From: Cephalopachus bancanus
Taxonomy: Eukaryota > Chordata > Mammalia > Primates > Tarsiidae
DNA length: 64,000 nt
Assembly: GCA_027257055.1 (NCBI GenBank)
Contig: JAPVLO010001009.1
Location: 62,001 to 126,000, forward strand
Reading direction: 5' to 3'
In this document: piece after piece, positions 1 to 14,400 of the stretch
Numbering within the stretch: position 1 is the first letter of the stretch
Layout: each line of letters begins with the position of its first letter
Program-made: the position numbers and the translations under genes
The notes under the pieces: generated by a model
Database searches by the model: none
What the model saw: only the letters and a program-made list of their open reading frames with translations
Told to the model about the DNA's origin: nothing

Positions 1-548
1 CAAATATGCCAGCTTTTATAATAATTACTGTGCACATATGACAAAGAAGAAAATATTCAAAAGTAAGCACACAAACCAAGTTTGCAAGTATGATTTCAGG
101 CACACCAAACGTTACAGGATTAAGACAAAGCAAATATAAGAGAATTACAAAAGGTTCCTCATGTGATTTTTAGACAAGGCCTAATATCACTCATGGCACT
201 TTCCACTGCAGCATAATTCTCTTTTTCTCTAATGATGTTTCAATACAATTAACACATTTCAAATCTACTTATGACCGCTGTACTAACTCACTGTGTTCTG
301 TATCTTTGTGGCCAAATGCTTATGCCACAAAACAATCTGACATGAATGAGCTAGCTGACAGAGGCAAAAGGCAAGGCTGGAAAGCTAGAAAACGCCTTCT
401 TTTGGAGGAGAAACAGAGGTCATCAAAAACTGAGATCTGAAAGATCTGAATTTTAACAGCATTTCATTAGCAAATATAAAGACAGGCACTATAATTCATT
501 CTTCAGAATTAAAAATCTAAACAGACAAAAATCAACAACAAAAATGAA
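1..548. other. KTN1 intron, no recognised element
   Basis: AT-rich unique-looking sequence downstream of coding exon 31. No exon, RNA gene or repeat was recognised. Confidence 0.5.
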
Positions 549-785
549 AAGCCAATAATCACCATTTATTAAATGCTTAATTATGTGCCAAACACTGTAG
601 TTGGTACTTCACAAATTCTCATCCTTGCAACAATCCCATGAGGTATTTATTCCCATTCTATAGTTGGGGAAACCACCGCCTAAGTAAGTTAAGAAACATG
701 GTCAAGTACACACAGCAAATGAAGGGGCAGAACTAGAATGGCTGGACGCTGCAATAAGCTGAACTCCAGTGTCCTGGCTCTTTTT
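549..785 (+). repeat. MIR element
   Basis: Nearly full MIR: TTATGTGCCAAACACTGTAG, then CAATCCCATGAGGTATTTAT, a GGGGAAAC block, and CACACAGCAAATGAAGGGGC toward the end. An old mammalian tRNA-derived SINE. Confidence 0.85.
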
Positions 786-1565
786 ACACAGCCAATGCCT
801 CCAGCACTGCTGCCACTGTTGCTGTACTAGACTGGCATTACCATGCCCTCCTGATCGCAGAATCCCGATAATAAAAGACAGCTAGGATGTTAGCAGTGTA
901 CTGATAAGCTCACCTCAAGTTTTATGGCTAAGCAATACTATTAGTAATGTTACACAAACACACAAAGGTCAATTCAGATACCTAATTTTGACAAACTCAG
1001 GAGTGCAAGAAAATGCCAACTTTTAAAATTAACAATTTAACATAGCCTTTGAAAAATTTGACTTATAATAGAAAATACATACCCATTTATTAGCAATACC
1101 CCCTTAGATTGCAATAACATTTTAGCCTTGCTCAAGTCATAGCAATCACATTTTTTATGTGTAAAAATTCCTTTTCTAGAAAGAATGCTTGGATTCTACT
1201 TATAGGTGTCACCCTCTGATATCAGAAAACCTAAGAAATTCATTTAAATGCATTGTTTATCTATTCAGAAGTTTTAGAGTTTGTATTTCTTAAAGCACTA
1301 TCAGTTCTTATTTAAGTATACATTTATTCAGGTTCTGGGGCCTCTAACATTTTGATTACCAAAATATGAACGAACCACCTCTTAGTTTAAAAGAAAAAAA
1401 GAGGTTTCAGGAGGCTTTGAAAAGAATTATTGACCATACTGGATTTGAATAGTGGCATTACTTTTAGTTTACAAGCAGACCAGTCCAATCTAAGTAAGAG
1501 GAAATACCTTTGATTTTAAAATTCTGAGCTGAAAAGATAATTTTCCAAATAAAAGTTCAAAAAAA

Positions 1566-1670
1566 GCCGGGCTTGGTGGCTCAGCCGGTAATCCCGCGCT
1601 TTGGGAGGCTGAGGTGAGCGGATTGCCTGAGCCCGCAGGTTTGACAGAGTGAGACGCCAACTCAAAAAAA
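1566..1670 (+). repeat. Young-type Alu, internally deleted (about 105 bp)
   Basis: Starts GCCGGGCTTGGTGGCTCAGC and jumps in the left arm from GCCCGCAGGTTTG to the 3' end GACAGAGTGAGACGCCAACT plus A-tail. Flanked by the exact direct repeat AAAAGTTCAA (1551-1560 and 1671-1680). Confidence 0.9.
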
Positions 1671-1968
1671 AAAAGTTCAACAAAAAATCAACTGCATTTT
1701 TAGTTAAAAAACCTGAAAGTATAATAATTACAGCCACAATATTTGGAATGATATTCAGAAGTGTAAGAATTGGGTTCTTCACTTACTAAAAAATAATCTG
1801 CTCTCCAATTAAATGATTACACCAATAATGCCCCCCAAAAGCTACACACAAAACAATAGTATTTTCTTACAAAGATTAAGAAGTCTAAAGTAAAAGTAGA
1901 TACAAATTTAAAAATCCCTGAACCATATTTCTATGTGAAAAGCTTCATTCTGGTAAAGGTTTACTTAC

Positions 1969-2059
1969 ATTGTTTTTCTTCCTCTGGTATTCAACAGCAT
2001 CCTTCAAAGACTCTAATTCATTTTGGAGACCACTTATTTCTTTCTCTCTTTCTGAAATT
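1969..2059 (-). CDS. KTN1: KTN1 coding exon 31, module 7 third exon; last exon in window
   Basis: 91 nt, phase 2 to 0, encoding [20 protein letters not shown] then [10 protein letters not shown]. Donor GTAAGT. The next exon is not within positions 1-1968. Confidence 0.94.
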
Positions 2060-5000
2060 CTAAACCAGGATATGAATACATATAGCCAAATTTTAGGTAA
2101 AGAGTAATACAACTTAGATTCCTACCTAGGAACATTTGTTACTACCACAAACAACAAACAAAAAAACCCAACTAAATGATACTTTGAAAGGTGCATTAAC
2201 TTAATAGCTTAGCAATTGTTTACCATAGAAAGTCCATCCTATGAATTCTTAACTTCAGAAACGATTTTTTTTTTTTTTTTTTGAGTTGGAGTCTCACTCC
2301 ATCACCCAGACTGGAGCACAGTGGCACGCTCCCGGCCACCGCAGCCTCGACCTGCTGGGCTCCAGCGATCCTTCCGCCTCAGCCTTCCAGGTAGCTGGAA
2401 CTACAAGCGCGCGCTACCACACCCGGCTAATTTTTGATTTATTGTAGAGATGAGGTCTCGCCAAGTTGACCAGGCGGGTCTCAAACCCATGGGCTCAGGC
2501 AATCCACTCACCTCTGCCTCCCAAAGCACGGGATTACAGGTTGAGCCACCAAGCCTGGCTCAGAAACGATTTTTAAAATACCTTTCTACAAAAAATATGA
2601 CACACTGAGGTCTGTGCTAAAGAGAAATCTTATCCCCCTAAGACACAGTTCAGGAATATGTGAACTGTTGTAGTCTTTTTACCTGGGTAAGTACAGTAGC
2701 AATTTTCAGAAGACTTAAAACCAATACATAAACAGTCCCTTAAATACATATATTTTTTCAGAAGGCAAAAAAGTCAGTTATGACTCAGTGACTAACCCAC
2801 AACAGTAGTACTAAATACTAAAAGTGAGCTAGGTGCTTCCTTGTCATTTTCATACCAATCTCAAGTTTCACATTTTTTTCTGGTACTGTTCAATGAATTA
2901 ATTATTTCCAAGAAATGCAAGAAAGCAATGTCAAAGACTCACAATCAAATTATGCTCTAGTTGTAAGTGGCTGGATAGAAAGCTGAACACAAATAGCTCT
3001 TCCCTAAGAACAAAGCACAATATAAGGGGTTGGTAATCTAGGGCTCTAGGCCTACAGACTGGTTTTTATGGCCCTCAAAATTAAGAGCTATTTTCACACT
3101 TTTAAAGGAATGTCTTTATACATACACATACATATGTATGTATTAGGCCAAGATGAAAAAACACTGAGATTCCTTACATCTCCTATTAGCACACTTAATA
3201 TGGCTGAATTTAAAATGTTTAAATACACTAATTTATCTGAAATGGCATGCCCCGAAATGTAGCCTCTTAGAGAAAAATTATAGGCCGATAAGAAAATGTC
3301 TCAGTAAAAAAAGCTCTCCTTAGATGAGACAACTATAAAGACTACACATTTACTTAAAAAAATGAAGCTAAATCAAAATTCGATTACACAATGATAACTA
3401 GAAGAAAGAAGACTCAGGATAATTGAGATAACCGAAGGTGATCTAGTAAAGTCTTCAAGGTAGGGTTTCATTTGACTGGATGTCTTCTAATGCCTAAAAA
3501 CAAACATCTCCTTCAACAAAACATTCCAAAAAATCTAAATACCATAAAAAAGCCACCTTACTCAGCCAAAGGCAGAGCTAAGCTCTACTAATCTGTAGTG
3601 CAAGATATACAAATAGAACTGTGAAAATTAGGTGACCATTTGCAGATACAATAAATTGCTTATCTGAAAAATGTTTAAGCACATAAAAATAGTTTCCACT
3701 TCCCAAACCATGACTCAAACATATTACTTACACTTTTAATAATTCTTCTTGAGGGGAAAAAGAAGATGCCTATTAAAAGAGTTAAATGTTATTTCAAAAT
3801 AAAGCTTTTTAGAAGACTTAAAAAAAACCCTAAATTTCTTCTCAGATATAAACGAAACAACACCAAAAATAAAAATACCATTTATTCCATATGCCAGTCA
3901 CCTTGACTTTAATCCAGAAAAAAAAAAAAAAAAATTTTTTTTTGAGGTGAAGTATCACCCAGGCTGGAGTGTGGTAGCACAATCACAGCTATTGCAGCCT
4001 CAACCTGCTGGGCTCAGGCGATCTCTCTGCCTCAGCCTTTCCAAGTAGCTGGAACTACAGACATGCACCACCACATCCGGCTAATTTTTTTATTTATTGC
4101 AGAGGCAAGGTCTCGCCAAATTGCCCAGGCTGGTCTCAAACCCCTGGACTCAGGCGATCCTCTCACTTCTGCCTCCCAAAGTGCTGGAATTACAGGCATG
4201 AGCCATTGCACCTGGCTTACTCCAGTAATTTTAATAAAAACACATAATTTATAAAATGTACTGAATGCTAAATCCAATCTTCATTGCACTACATACTAAG
4301 CAAACTCATCATTTAACAGTATTTTACCAATTTCCTACTATGTGCAAAGTACTGAGGTAATACCTTTAATTTTTATGCTGTTCAATTCATATCTGACTAC
4401 ATAAAAGTGTTAAGCTTCCAAAAATAAAACAAAAAACACTAAATGAAATTAAAAGAAAAACAACTGAATGTCAATTTCCTCACATACAACCAAAAGTTAA
4501 TTATACATAATATGTAAGAGTATATAGTCCTTGATGACTATAATCTTCCAAATGAAACTACTATAACCAGAAAACATATACACAGATACAAAACAGTGCT
4601 GCACTACTATCTAAATTGATATAGTACTTGTGTATATACTTCGTAAGTTTTATTTTATCTTGGCTATGGCATAGCAAATTGCTTTGTTTTATAGGAAATC
4701 TGAAAAACTTACAAATAAAACTTGTATTTTATTCTCAATGAAAATGCAAAAATAGCAAGAATATACATAGACAGATACTGGTTGTATAATTTTTTTACCA
4801 CAGTGAAATGCAAGACATCTAACAGTACCTACCTGTTGGTAGTTCTGTTGTTTAAGCTGCTCAATGCGGGATTTAAATGATCTGTTCTCATCTTGTACCA
4901 TCTATTTAAACAAAAATTAAAAATGAGTACCTAAACAGAGATTTTTATTTTCCACATAAACTTCTGAAACATATCATACAAGTTTTAAAAAATTCCAAAA

Positions 5001-5439
5001 TAGTAGTTATTTTAAAAGGGTATAATAAGTCCTTTATTAAAAGTTATGATAAAATGAGGGTAATTACATTTATTAAAAATATAATAGTATTCTGGAAGTG
5101 GACACAGCTCAAAGGAACAGAACAGAACCCAGAAATAGACCCTAACACCTCTAAAAATATAATATGAGCCGGGCTCAGTGGCTCAGCCTGTAATCCCACG
5201 CCTTTGGGAGGCTGAGGTGAGTGGATTGCCTGAGCCTGCAGGTTCGAGACCTGCCTGAGCAGCGAGACCTCACCTCTACAATAAATCAAAAAATCAGCCG
5301 GGCGTGGTAGTGCATGCCTGTAATTCTGGCTACTCGGGAGGCTGAGGCAGAAGGATAGCCGGAGCCCAGCAGGCGATGCTGCAGTGGCCAGGAGCAGCCA
5401 CTGCACTCCAGTCTGGGCAACCGAGTGAGACTCCAAGTC

Positions 5440-5471
<32 letters not shown>

Positions 5472-8400
5472 TGTGAGATGACATTTCAAATCAATAGAGC
5501 AAAGTTTCTTGACCTTGGCTTTAGTGATGTGTTGGGCTGGATATTTCTTTGTTGAGGGGTCTGTCCTATTTATTCTCTGTGGGACATTTAGTAGCATCCA
5601 TGACACCTCCAGCTACTAGATGTAGCAGCATCCTCCCCCAAACTGTAACAACCAAAAGCATCCCCAAATGTTGAGAAATGTTCCCTGGGAAGCAGAACCA
5701 CTGTAGTAATGATTGATTATTTAATAATGTGGCTAGCCTTCTCTTTTTTACAGGTTAGAATGTTATTCGCACAGCTTACTGAAATAAATTATATATACAC
5801 AGGCTAAACAAAAAAATAAATTATAAATGTATTAGGAGAAAACGTGAAAATATTTTTATGATCATAGAATAAGAGACAGCTTTCTTCCCAAGATTTAAAA
5901 CTGGGAAGATTACTTATATTTGAGTATATCAAAGTTTTAAACTCTCAGAAGGGAAAAACACAAATGAAGTCAAAAGAAAAAACAGGGAAAATAAATCACC
6001 ACATATAATGACAAAAGGTTAATTGTCCTTATTATACAAAAAAGATATTAAAAATTAGTAAGAAAAAAATCAACCCAGAGGAAAAAAGTGGAAAAACTAA
6101 CTAATATGTGCAGAAATGTTTAACTTCTCTCATAATCAAATGCAAACTAAAAATAATCCTATCATCTATTACACATACTATGTTTTCATCTTTGTCGGTG
6201 TTGGAGAAGAGGAGGAAATTGGCCTTAGTTGGTCAGAGTATAAATTAGTAAAAACACTTTTGGAGGGGAAAGTGGCATTGTCTAACAAAATTAAAACGGA
6301 ATCTACTTGGTGGGGGGAGAGAAAAATATGATAAACTGAACCCTCGAAGCATGAAACATGAACAAGACTAATCCACAATGATGCAAGCATCCATACATTT
6401 ACTATCACTTCAAATCAATGTTCTGTAAGCACTCTGAATACTAACTACATGAGGTTGAAAAGACACTGATTTTCTGTTTAAACTATCATCTCTTTCAAAC
6501 AAACAAAAATCCTGAATAAACCCTGACCCAGAATTTCACTTCTAGGAATTTATAATACAGATATACTAGCAAAAATATTCAAAATATGTGTGCAATGATA
6601 TTCACTGCTGCACTGTTTGTAACAGGAAAAACAGCCCTAAATAACCTATGCATCCACCAGCTATGACTAGTTATATAAACAATGATGCAACCATACAATG
6701 TTATTAGTTATTAAAGGTAGAAATATGCTTATATAGAAAGATCTCATAAAATACTGTAAACTAGGGAGTGAGGGAGCAAAAAAAAAAATGCAAAAATATG
6801 TACAGTTAAATATAATAAGCCAGGCTCAGTGGCTCAGCCTGTAATCCCGCACCTTTGGGAGGCTGAGGTGAGTGGATTGCCTGCGCCCGCGGGTTCGAGA
6901 CCCGCCTGGGCAGGCAAGACCTCATCTCTACAATAAATCAAAAAAAATTAGCCGGGCGTGGTAGCGCGCGCCTGTAATTCTGGCTACTCGGAAGGCTGAG
7001 GCGGAAGGATTGCTGGAGCCCAGCAGGTCGAGGCTGCGGTGGCCGGGAGCGCCCACTGCACTCCAGTCTGGGCAACAGACTGAGACTCCTACTCAAAAAA
7101 AAAAAAATAAATAAATAAATAAATATGGTATGTTTTAAAAATAAGTAAGTATATACACATACACACATTTTATACATGGTACTTTTCCAAAAGATTCACT
7201 AACAATTGTTAGTAGTTGGGGTGAGGGGACAGGCTGTGTATTCTATCTCCTTTTGCAGCAGGTAAATTTTTTTAAAACATACAAAGACAATAATTCACAT
7301 GGCAATTAATTTTAAGTAATCATATTCACCTGTAACAGCCTTGTTTTGCTAGAAAGGTCGCTCTCCCTCTCTTTTAGCATAGCTTCTATTCTCTTCATTT
7401 CATTTTCCTTTTCTTTCAACCTAGAAGTTTATAAAGACTCATATTTACTAATGTATATTAAAAAGAAAAACCAGACTCCACTATCACTACCAAGAAATAG
7501 TCAGCAGAAACAACACCTACCAGCTTTTCTCCCCATAATGTACCAACTCACAAGTTTGTTTTAAAAGGCACTATTTTCCAGGACCATCCTACTCAAAGTC
7601 AAGTACATCCTAAAATTGCTATACCTTATTTCATGTTTAATATTTGTTAAGCAAATATGGCTTTATTTATGAAAAAACTTTAAAACAAAGATTAACAGCA
7701 AAAGTGTATTTCATCAATTCATTATCAAATTATCACTTAAAATGAAATGCGTTTTACCCCTAAGAATCTTAACCATAAATTGCTGACCCTGGAAATATAG
7801 TATGTCTAATCCTTGTGCTGAAGAGATGCTACATAGAATGTAATCTGGTTCTCATTTACCTAATGTTGATGTGAGTCTTACTCTATCTAGCCCAAGTGAA
7901 TCTCAACTGCCCTTGTTATCCTAAGCAATAGACCCTAACATAACACTTACCACTATGAAAATGATCAGTTTAACAATTTCCTCAGGGAAGGAACCCATCT
8001 TATCCATCTCAGTATCCCCAGTAGCAAAAGGCAAAGTCTCAAGTATCTGCTGAGTTGAAAATTTCTTATCTCACCTTAACTGAGAATTTTAAGATGCTTA
8101 TAACTCTATATGAAAATGACAAAACAGCATACATGAAGAGTAGGATTAAAGAATGAAAAGAAAGGACAAATTCTGAATGCATATTGCTAAGTAAAAGAAG
8201 CCAACCAGAAATGGCCACATACTATATGATTCCAACTTTGCCTTTTCCTGGGAAAGTAAGAAGATCTATTGGTTGGGGAGCGAGGGTAGTGTGTTGGAGG
8301 AAGGGATGAATAGGTGACACAGAGGAGATTTTTAGGGCAGTAAAACTATTCTGTATGACACTATGATATATGATAATATAATGATGGATACATGTTATTA

Positions 8401-11400
8401 TACATTTGTTAAAACCCACAAAAAGTGAACCTTAATGGATACTACAAACTCTGTTAACAATGCATTGCTATCGGCTCATCAATTGTAACAAATGTATCAT
8501 GCTAATGCAAGGTGTTAATAAGGGGAAATGGGAAGGGGCATATGGAAACTCTGTATTTTTCTCTCATTTTTTTTCTATAAACCTAAAACTGCTCCCCCAC
8601 TCAAAAATAAAGTCTATTAATTTAAAAAAGATACAGACAAGGAAAATATAGGACAGAAATAAACCTAAAATTACATATTAATGATCTATACATCTACTGT
8701 AAGTAGGTCACAAATATGTCTCTAATTGTTCTAAGTAAGTAAGAGATAAGCACCCTGACAGTTACACAAAGATAAGCTAGTTGGCCATCTTGGTATCAAA
8801 AAATAGTTATCTCCCTTGTTTTTATAATGATAATGATAAATATCATCAACATCTTACTTTTTAAAAGACACAATTTTAAAGGAGGCATTTCTTTAAAACA
8901 GATATCAATAAAGACTCATGGTATCAAAGAAAAATCCATTGAAAGCAATGCTATAGGGGGCCAAAAAGATGAGGTCCTGATACCCTTCCTCACCACAGTA
9001 GACTGACAGAGCTTAAACAACAGACTTTATAGAATAAAAAACCATCTAGGATGAACCTCTACAAAGACTGCACAACCTATGTTGGTTAAATTCAAGACTT
9101 TTACCATATAGCAAAGGATAACTGTTATGACGAATCCTATTTCCCCCATAAATAAGTTACCATTCTAGATTTAATATTCATTATCAAGATTATGGCTAAG
9201 ATTATCTTCTGGTTAACTCAGAGATGTTATTCTTTCAAATACTAAAGTGACATTAATTTGAAACGAATTTAATCTCACTTTACAATAACTGCATACTTTG
9301 TTTATTAAAAAAAACCTTAAAACAGTCTACATTTGCAGAAATATTGAAAAAATGGGTTTAATGGATTTGAAGAGGATAAAGTCTCCAGGTATTTGACAGT
9401 ATTGAAAAAGCCTTTGTTTTATTGCACCAAACAGAGACTCAGCTTATGTGCCTCTGGACTATAATTCCTATTTATACAAGAAACCCACCATACTATTCAA
9501 GCACATTTTAGAAAAAATGAGAAGTTCCTCTTCAAAATGCTGGTTTAAGGTATACTTAATACTTACATAATCTCAAGTTCTTCAAATTGTGATGTAGAAC
9601 ATGCCTAAGAAACAAAGTCACATTTTTAATGCCAACATTAAACAAATGAAGGTACTACAACATACATAAAGTCACCTACCAATAAAAACAAAAAGCGTAA
9701 TTATATGTGGTAAATTTAAGATTAAGCCATTTGTATAACAGAAGCAGAATGAGTCTTCTTTTTTTAAACAATTTTTAATATTTCTTGAGGGATGACAGAT
9801 TAATCTGTTAATTAACCAAACAGTTAAGGACGAGCTTCAGAGTCTATTTGAAAAAGTAAGAATGAGGAAATGTTTTTAGGCTTAGGTTGACAAACCAGGC
9901 AGTTAATTATGACTTGACAGGAATAAAAGTTAATTTGTTTTAGCAACAACAAAAATATAGTACAACATAATTATTCTAGCAAGGAAATTCAGAACATATT
10001 ATCCTCTTCCTAGAACTTTCAATAAAAACGTCACATCCTCTGTGTGGTATGCTGGCAATATATTTACACAATACCTCCTTCAAGTTATGCTGTGCAAGCT
10101 CCTGAACATGCGATTTCAGAGACTCATTTTCTTCCTGAAGATCCTTAAAAAGAAAAGGCATAAACTGAATTGATATTCGCGTATAAAAAGATCATTCTTT
10201 ACGGCTGTTTTTAACGTCTTACCTGCAACCAATTCCCTCTGTTGGCTAGGTCTTTCTCTTTTTCTTCTAAAACAGCCTTCATAGTGTTCATCTGTTCCTC
10301 TTTTCCTTTTAATCTGATAATAAATCAATCAGAACTATAAGTGAAAATACTACATGATCATGAAAAGCAAAAAATCTTAGAGACTGGAAAAGTATACTAT
10401 AAGTAGCACTCACAGTCCAACGTGACTTAAGATAAAAATTTTCTTAAGTATAAAGTCATGCAAGACTCTGGAGGCATAATCAAATTAGGGAGTATAAAAT
10501 GATTTAAAAAAGCATTCTACCACTGAAGGTCCAGATATGAGGGTAGCTCTACCTTTAACATATATGACCCTGTTTAAGTCAACACAAGCAAGTCCAGACA
10601 ATTCACTATAACTGACTTGGGTGTGAAATATACACCAGGGTGTTTCATGTGTCTATTAAAACAGAAACAGAGTAATATCTCAGTTTAAGGTCATATTCGG
10701 ATTACAAATCATGAAAAATAAGACTTTCCAGCCTACCTCCTGCCCACAAAACACACACACACATTTTTGTGTGTGTGTGTGTGTGTGAGTTGGAGTCTCA
10801 CTCTGTCGCCCAGACTGGAATGCAGTGGCACAATTCCAGCTACCGGAGCCTCGACCTGCCGGGCTCCGGTGATCCTTCCACCTCAGCCTTCCAAGTAATC
10901 GGAACTACAGGCAAGCGCTACCACGCCCGTCTAATTTTTTTAAATTATTTTATTTTATTTTAGAGACGAGGTCTCACCAAGTTGCCCAGGCTGGTATTGT
11001 ACCAGCGGGCTCAGGCAAGCTACTCACCTCAGCCTCCCAAAGTGCTGGGATTACAGACTGAGTCACCCAGCCCGGTCTAAAACCTATATGTTAAAGTCTG
11101 ATGAAAAACTTAAGACCATAAGGCCCCTTGAGATAATCTGATATTTTTAAAAATATTACTTGAAAGCAAATAAAAAGAACCTATGATTTTAGTAACACTA
11201 GTATTCAACTTGTGGGGAAAAAATGCTAAAGGGAAATGAGAGAAATGGTACTTACAAGTTCTGAAGCTCCTGAACTTGAGAAGTGACAGATAACTGAAAT
11301 ATAAAGGACAGAAAAAGCAATTCATACTCGTTTCAACTTATCTCACTTAGCTTTGTGATATAAGTCTCAACAAGGTGTGCACTTTAAATTACAAAGAGTT

Positions 11401-14400
11401 AGCTGAATTTTTCACGCCAAAATGAGATGTTTTGATTTTACCTTCCTTTGACTCCAATGACAGTAAAAGTAATAAAGTAAAGATATAAGGGGGGAGGGGC
11501 CAAGCAAGACAGTTATAAAGAAGTCTAAATAATGTGATACTTCTACAACTGTGATAATTATAATGCTAACTCTCCACGTAGCTGTTGCCCTCCCTCCTCC
11601 GTCCCAGTCTTCTCGGCCAGCTAATCAACAGTACTCTATATCATCCTTTATCTCTCTCTCTCTTTTGTAAATCAAACACAGTACAGTAACACCTTTTATG
11701 CTCGACTCTCTTCTTATAGTTCCTTTCTATCTTGGCTTAGATGTCAGTTCCTCAAGAGGAGACTTTCCTGAGCTCAGTCTATTACAGAAATATGATTTTT
11801 TCATCATACTTGTTTTGTTCAATACATTACCTCCAATCATTAGTTCAGTGCTTTGACAATAAATATTGAATGAATCTGTTAGATGAATTATCTCTTCATT
11901 GTAATCTCACCATTTTTTTCAAGGAAGCCTTATCAGATGAAAATCATCAAAACCTATCACTTCCAGTAATCACATCTACCTCTAAAATCCCCAATGAAAC
12001 TTGTACTTTGTTCATCTATAGGTGGAGGATGAGCAATATTTATTCTACAACAAGACATTCTGGTCCACAGTTTTTTAAAAAGGGGGGTTGGTTAAAAAAA
12101 ATTTACCAAAGTGTTTTGTGTTTCTTTTTTTTTTAAGTTGGCAAACTAAAATGAAACATTAATGCAAAAAACTTTCTAGAAAATAACCTTTAATGCTTAA
12201 AAATTTTAAGACATTAAAATATCAAGGCTACTTTTCCAAACCAGGCAAAAATAAATTTTAAAAAAAAGCAAATAACCCAATATTCTTACAGTACACTACT
12301 GAGAGACTTTTCTGAGTAACAAGATAAAAACCAGATAGCTCATAAATTACACACACACACTAACAGATCTGTCATGCTATGGCTCTGGGATTTTTACCTG
12401 TTGAGCCTTTTCAAGCTGGACATTTTCTATTTCTTCTTTTAGAGCCTTTATTTCCTGTTTCAAATCCTTGACAATGACAAAACAGACAAGATTGGACAAT
12501 GGAAACATAGAAATTGACATAAAATGCAATGCACAGACAAATACACACAAAAATGATAATGACTAAAGTTGATAAACAAAAAATAAAACACAATTCTCAG
12601 TCTCCCAATACCTGAACAGTTTTCTCCTTATTAGCAACTTTGAGAAGTTCAGCTTCTAGAAGCTCTTCCACAGACTTGATCTTTCCATCTTTTTCATGAA
12701 TCCTTAAATAAATGCAATAGTATTAATGTGAATAGAAATCACCAACTAAGATACAACAATAGCATCAAATAATGCAAATGCTCTACAAATCAATCTCTTC
12801 CTATTTTAAGTAAAAGATCAACATCTCTGCAGAGAGAGCAGGACAAAAAACATAAAGTTCCCCCAACAGATGGCTGAAGACTATGTACACAGGAAGTTGG
12901 TTAAATGCTTCAAAAGTACATAGAAAATACAAGATTTTTACCCTGGGGAACACGAGGGACAATCAAGTTCCATTCAACAATATTGGCCTCTCAGGCTCTG
13001 CAAACTGTAGAGCAACTTCTTTACAGTTATGGCATCAAACTTTACAGACACCTCAAGAAGAGGATGCATGCAAAAGGATGCATAGATCTTTCTATCCAAC
13101 ATAACCTGTTCTTTAATAGTTCCTACTATAGAACCAGAAAATTAACAATCTGAAATCCTAAGAAAATAAATAGAATCAATTATGGAAGCTGATTTTAAAA
13201 AAATCACACAGATTTTGGGAAAGCTCAGCTAAGTTCCCTCATTCCATCAATAAAAAACTATAGAGTGAAAGTGAAACTAACACACATCAGCCGTCCCAAC
13301 TGTACAATAAAACCAGACTTAGGAGCACTAAAAAAAAAAAAACAAAAAACAGACCAAAAAAGAAAAACCAGCTTATGATAATGTTATCACTTACACTTTC
13401 TTAAGCTCTTCAACGAGAGATGCAAAGGAAACCTAGAGATAGGAAAGTATCCTATTTAGTTATGTGCTCAAAATTTAAATGGGTCAACAGTAGAAAAGTA
13501 CATTATCCTTCAATTTCCACTATACCAAAATCCAAACGGGAAAAGCCAAAAATTAATTATTGTAAGATTTTTCCAATGTTGTAATGATGATGAAAATAAA
13601 TAGTATTTTGATAACAAGCAGACTTAAGGCTACTTGGAAGAAGGCCAAAAGAAAAAATCATTAGATAGATGTTAAAATTATTTGATCAATAATTCTTATC
13701 AAATAAAGAGAAAACATAATTAGGTAACTGTCTCATTTGAGGCAGTCTCTTTTATTAGAGTCTTATTAGTAATTTCTATTTGTATACTCAAAACCTTTTT
13801 GTCACTACAGTAAGAAGCAATGACATCCCATCCTAGTATACTTTCCACAGTATCTGGCATACAGTCAGTATCCAATAAACTGCAGCTTCCATTACTGATA
13901 ATCAATTGTTCACAGATTAACACTATAATTGACAAGTTCCACCTTGGAAAAGGAGGAGCAGACAAGACTTGTTATGTTTTTATATAACAAGTCTGATCAC
14001 TATATCAAAAACAGAACAGTTGAAGGAATTACTGTATACATTACCTGATCATTTTGCTTAGCTTTTAAGTCTTGAACTTCCTTCGTCAGAGATGAATTTT
14101 CTGTTCTTATTGCCTTTTTCAAAGACACATAAGCACAACTTTTTTTCTGAAGTGGCTAGTTTCAAAACACACTAACTTCTCATTTTTCTTTAGCTGCTTC
14201 TTTTCCTCTCTTGAAGGCTCAAATTCCCAATTTTTCCCTCTGTCTATAATTCTGTAACTTTTATAGCCAACCAAATAGATTTTTATTGCAATTCAATAAC
14301 ACCCACAAATATTTCTACTTATAATTGAACCTCAAAAATACATCATATGCAATCTGTGAAGTAAGTCATGACTCTCCCTAAATTCAAATACACCTTTTAA

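Noticed and set aside
4689..4901. MVQDEN as a start of a small protein
   Set aside because: The ATG is the first codon after a splice acceptor and the block is an internal KTN1 exon.
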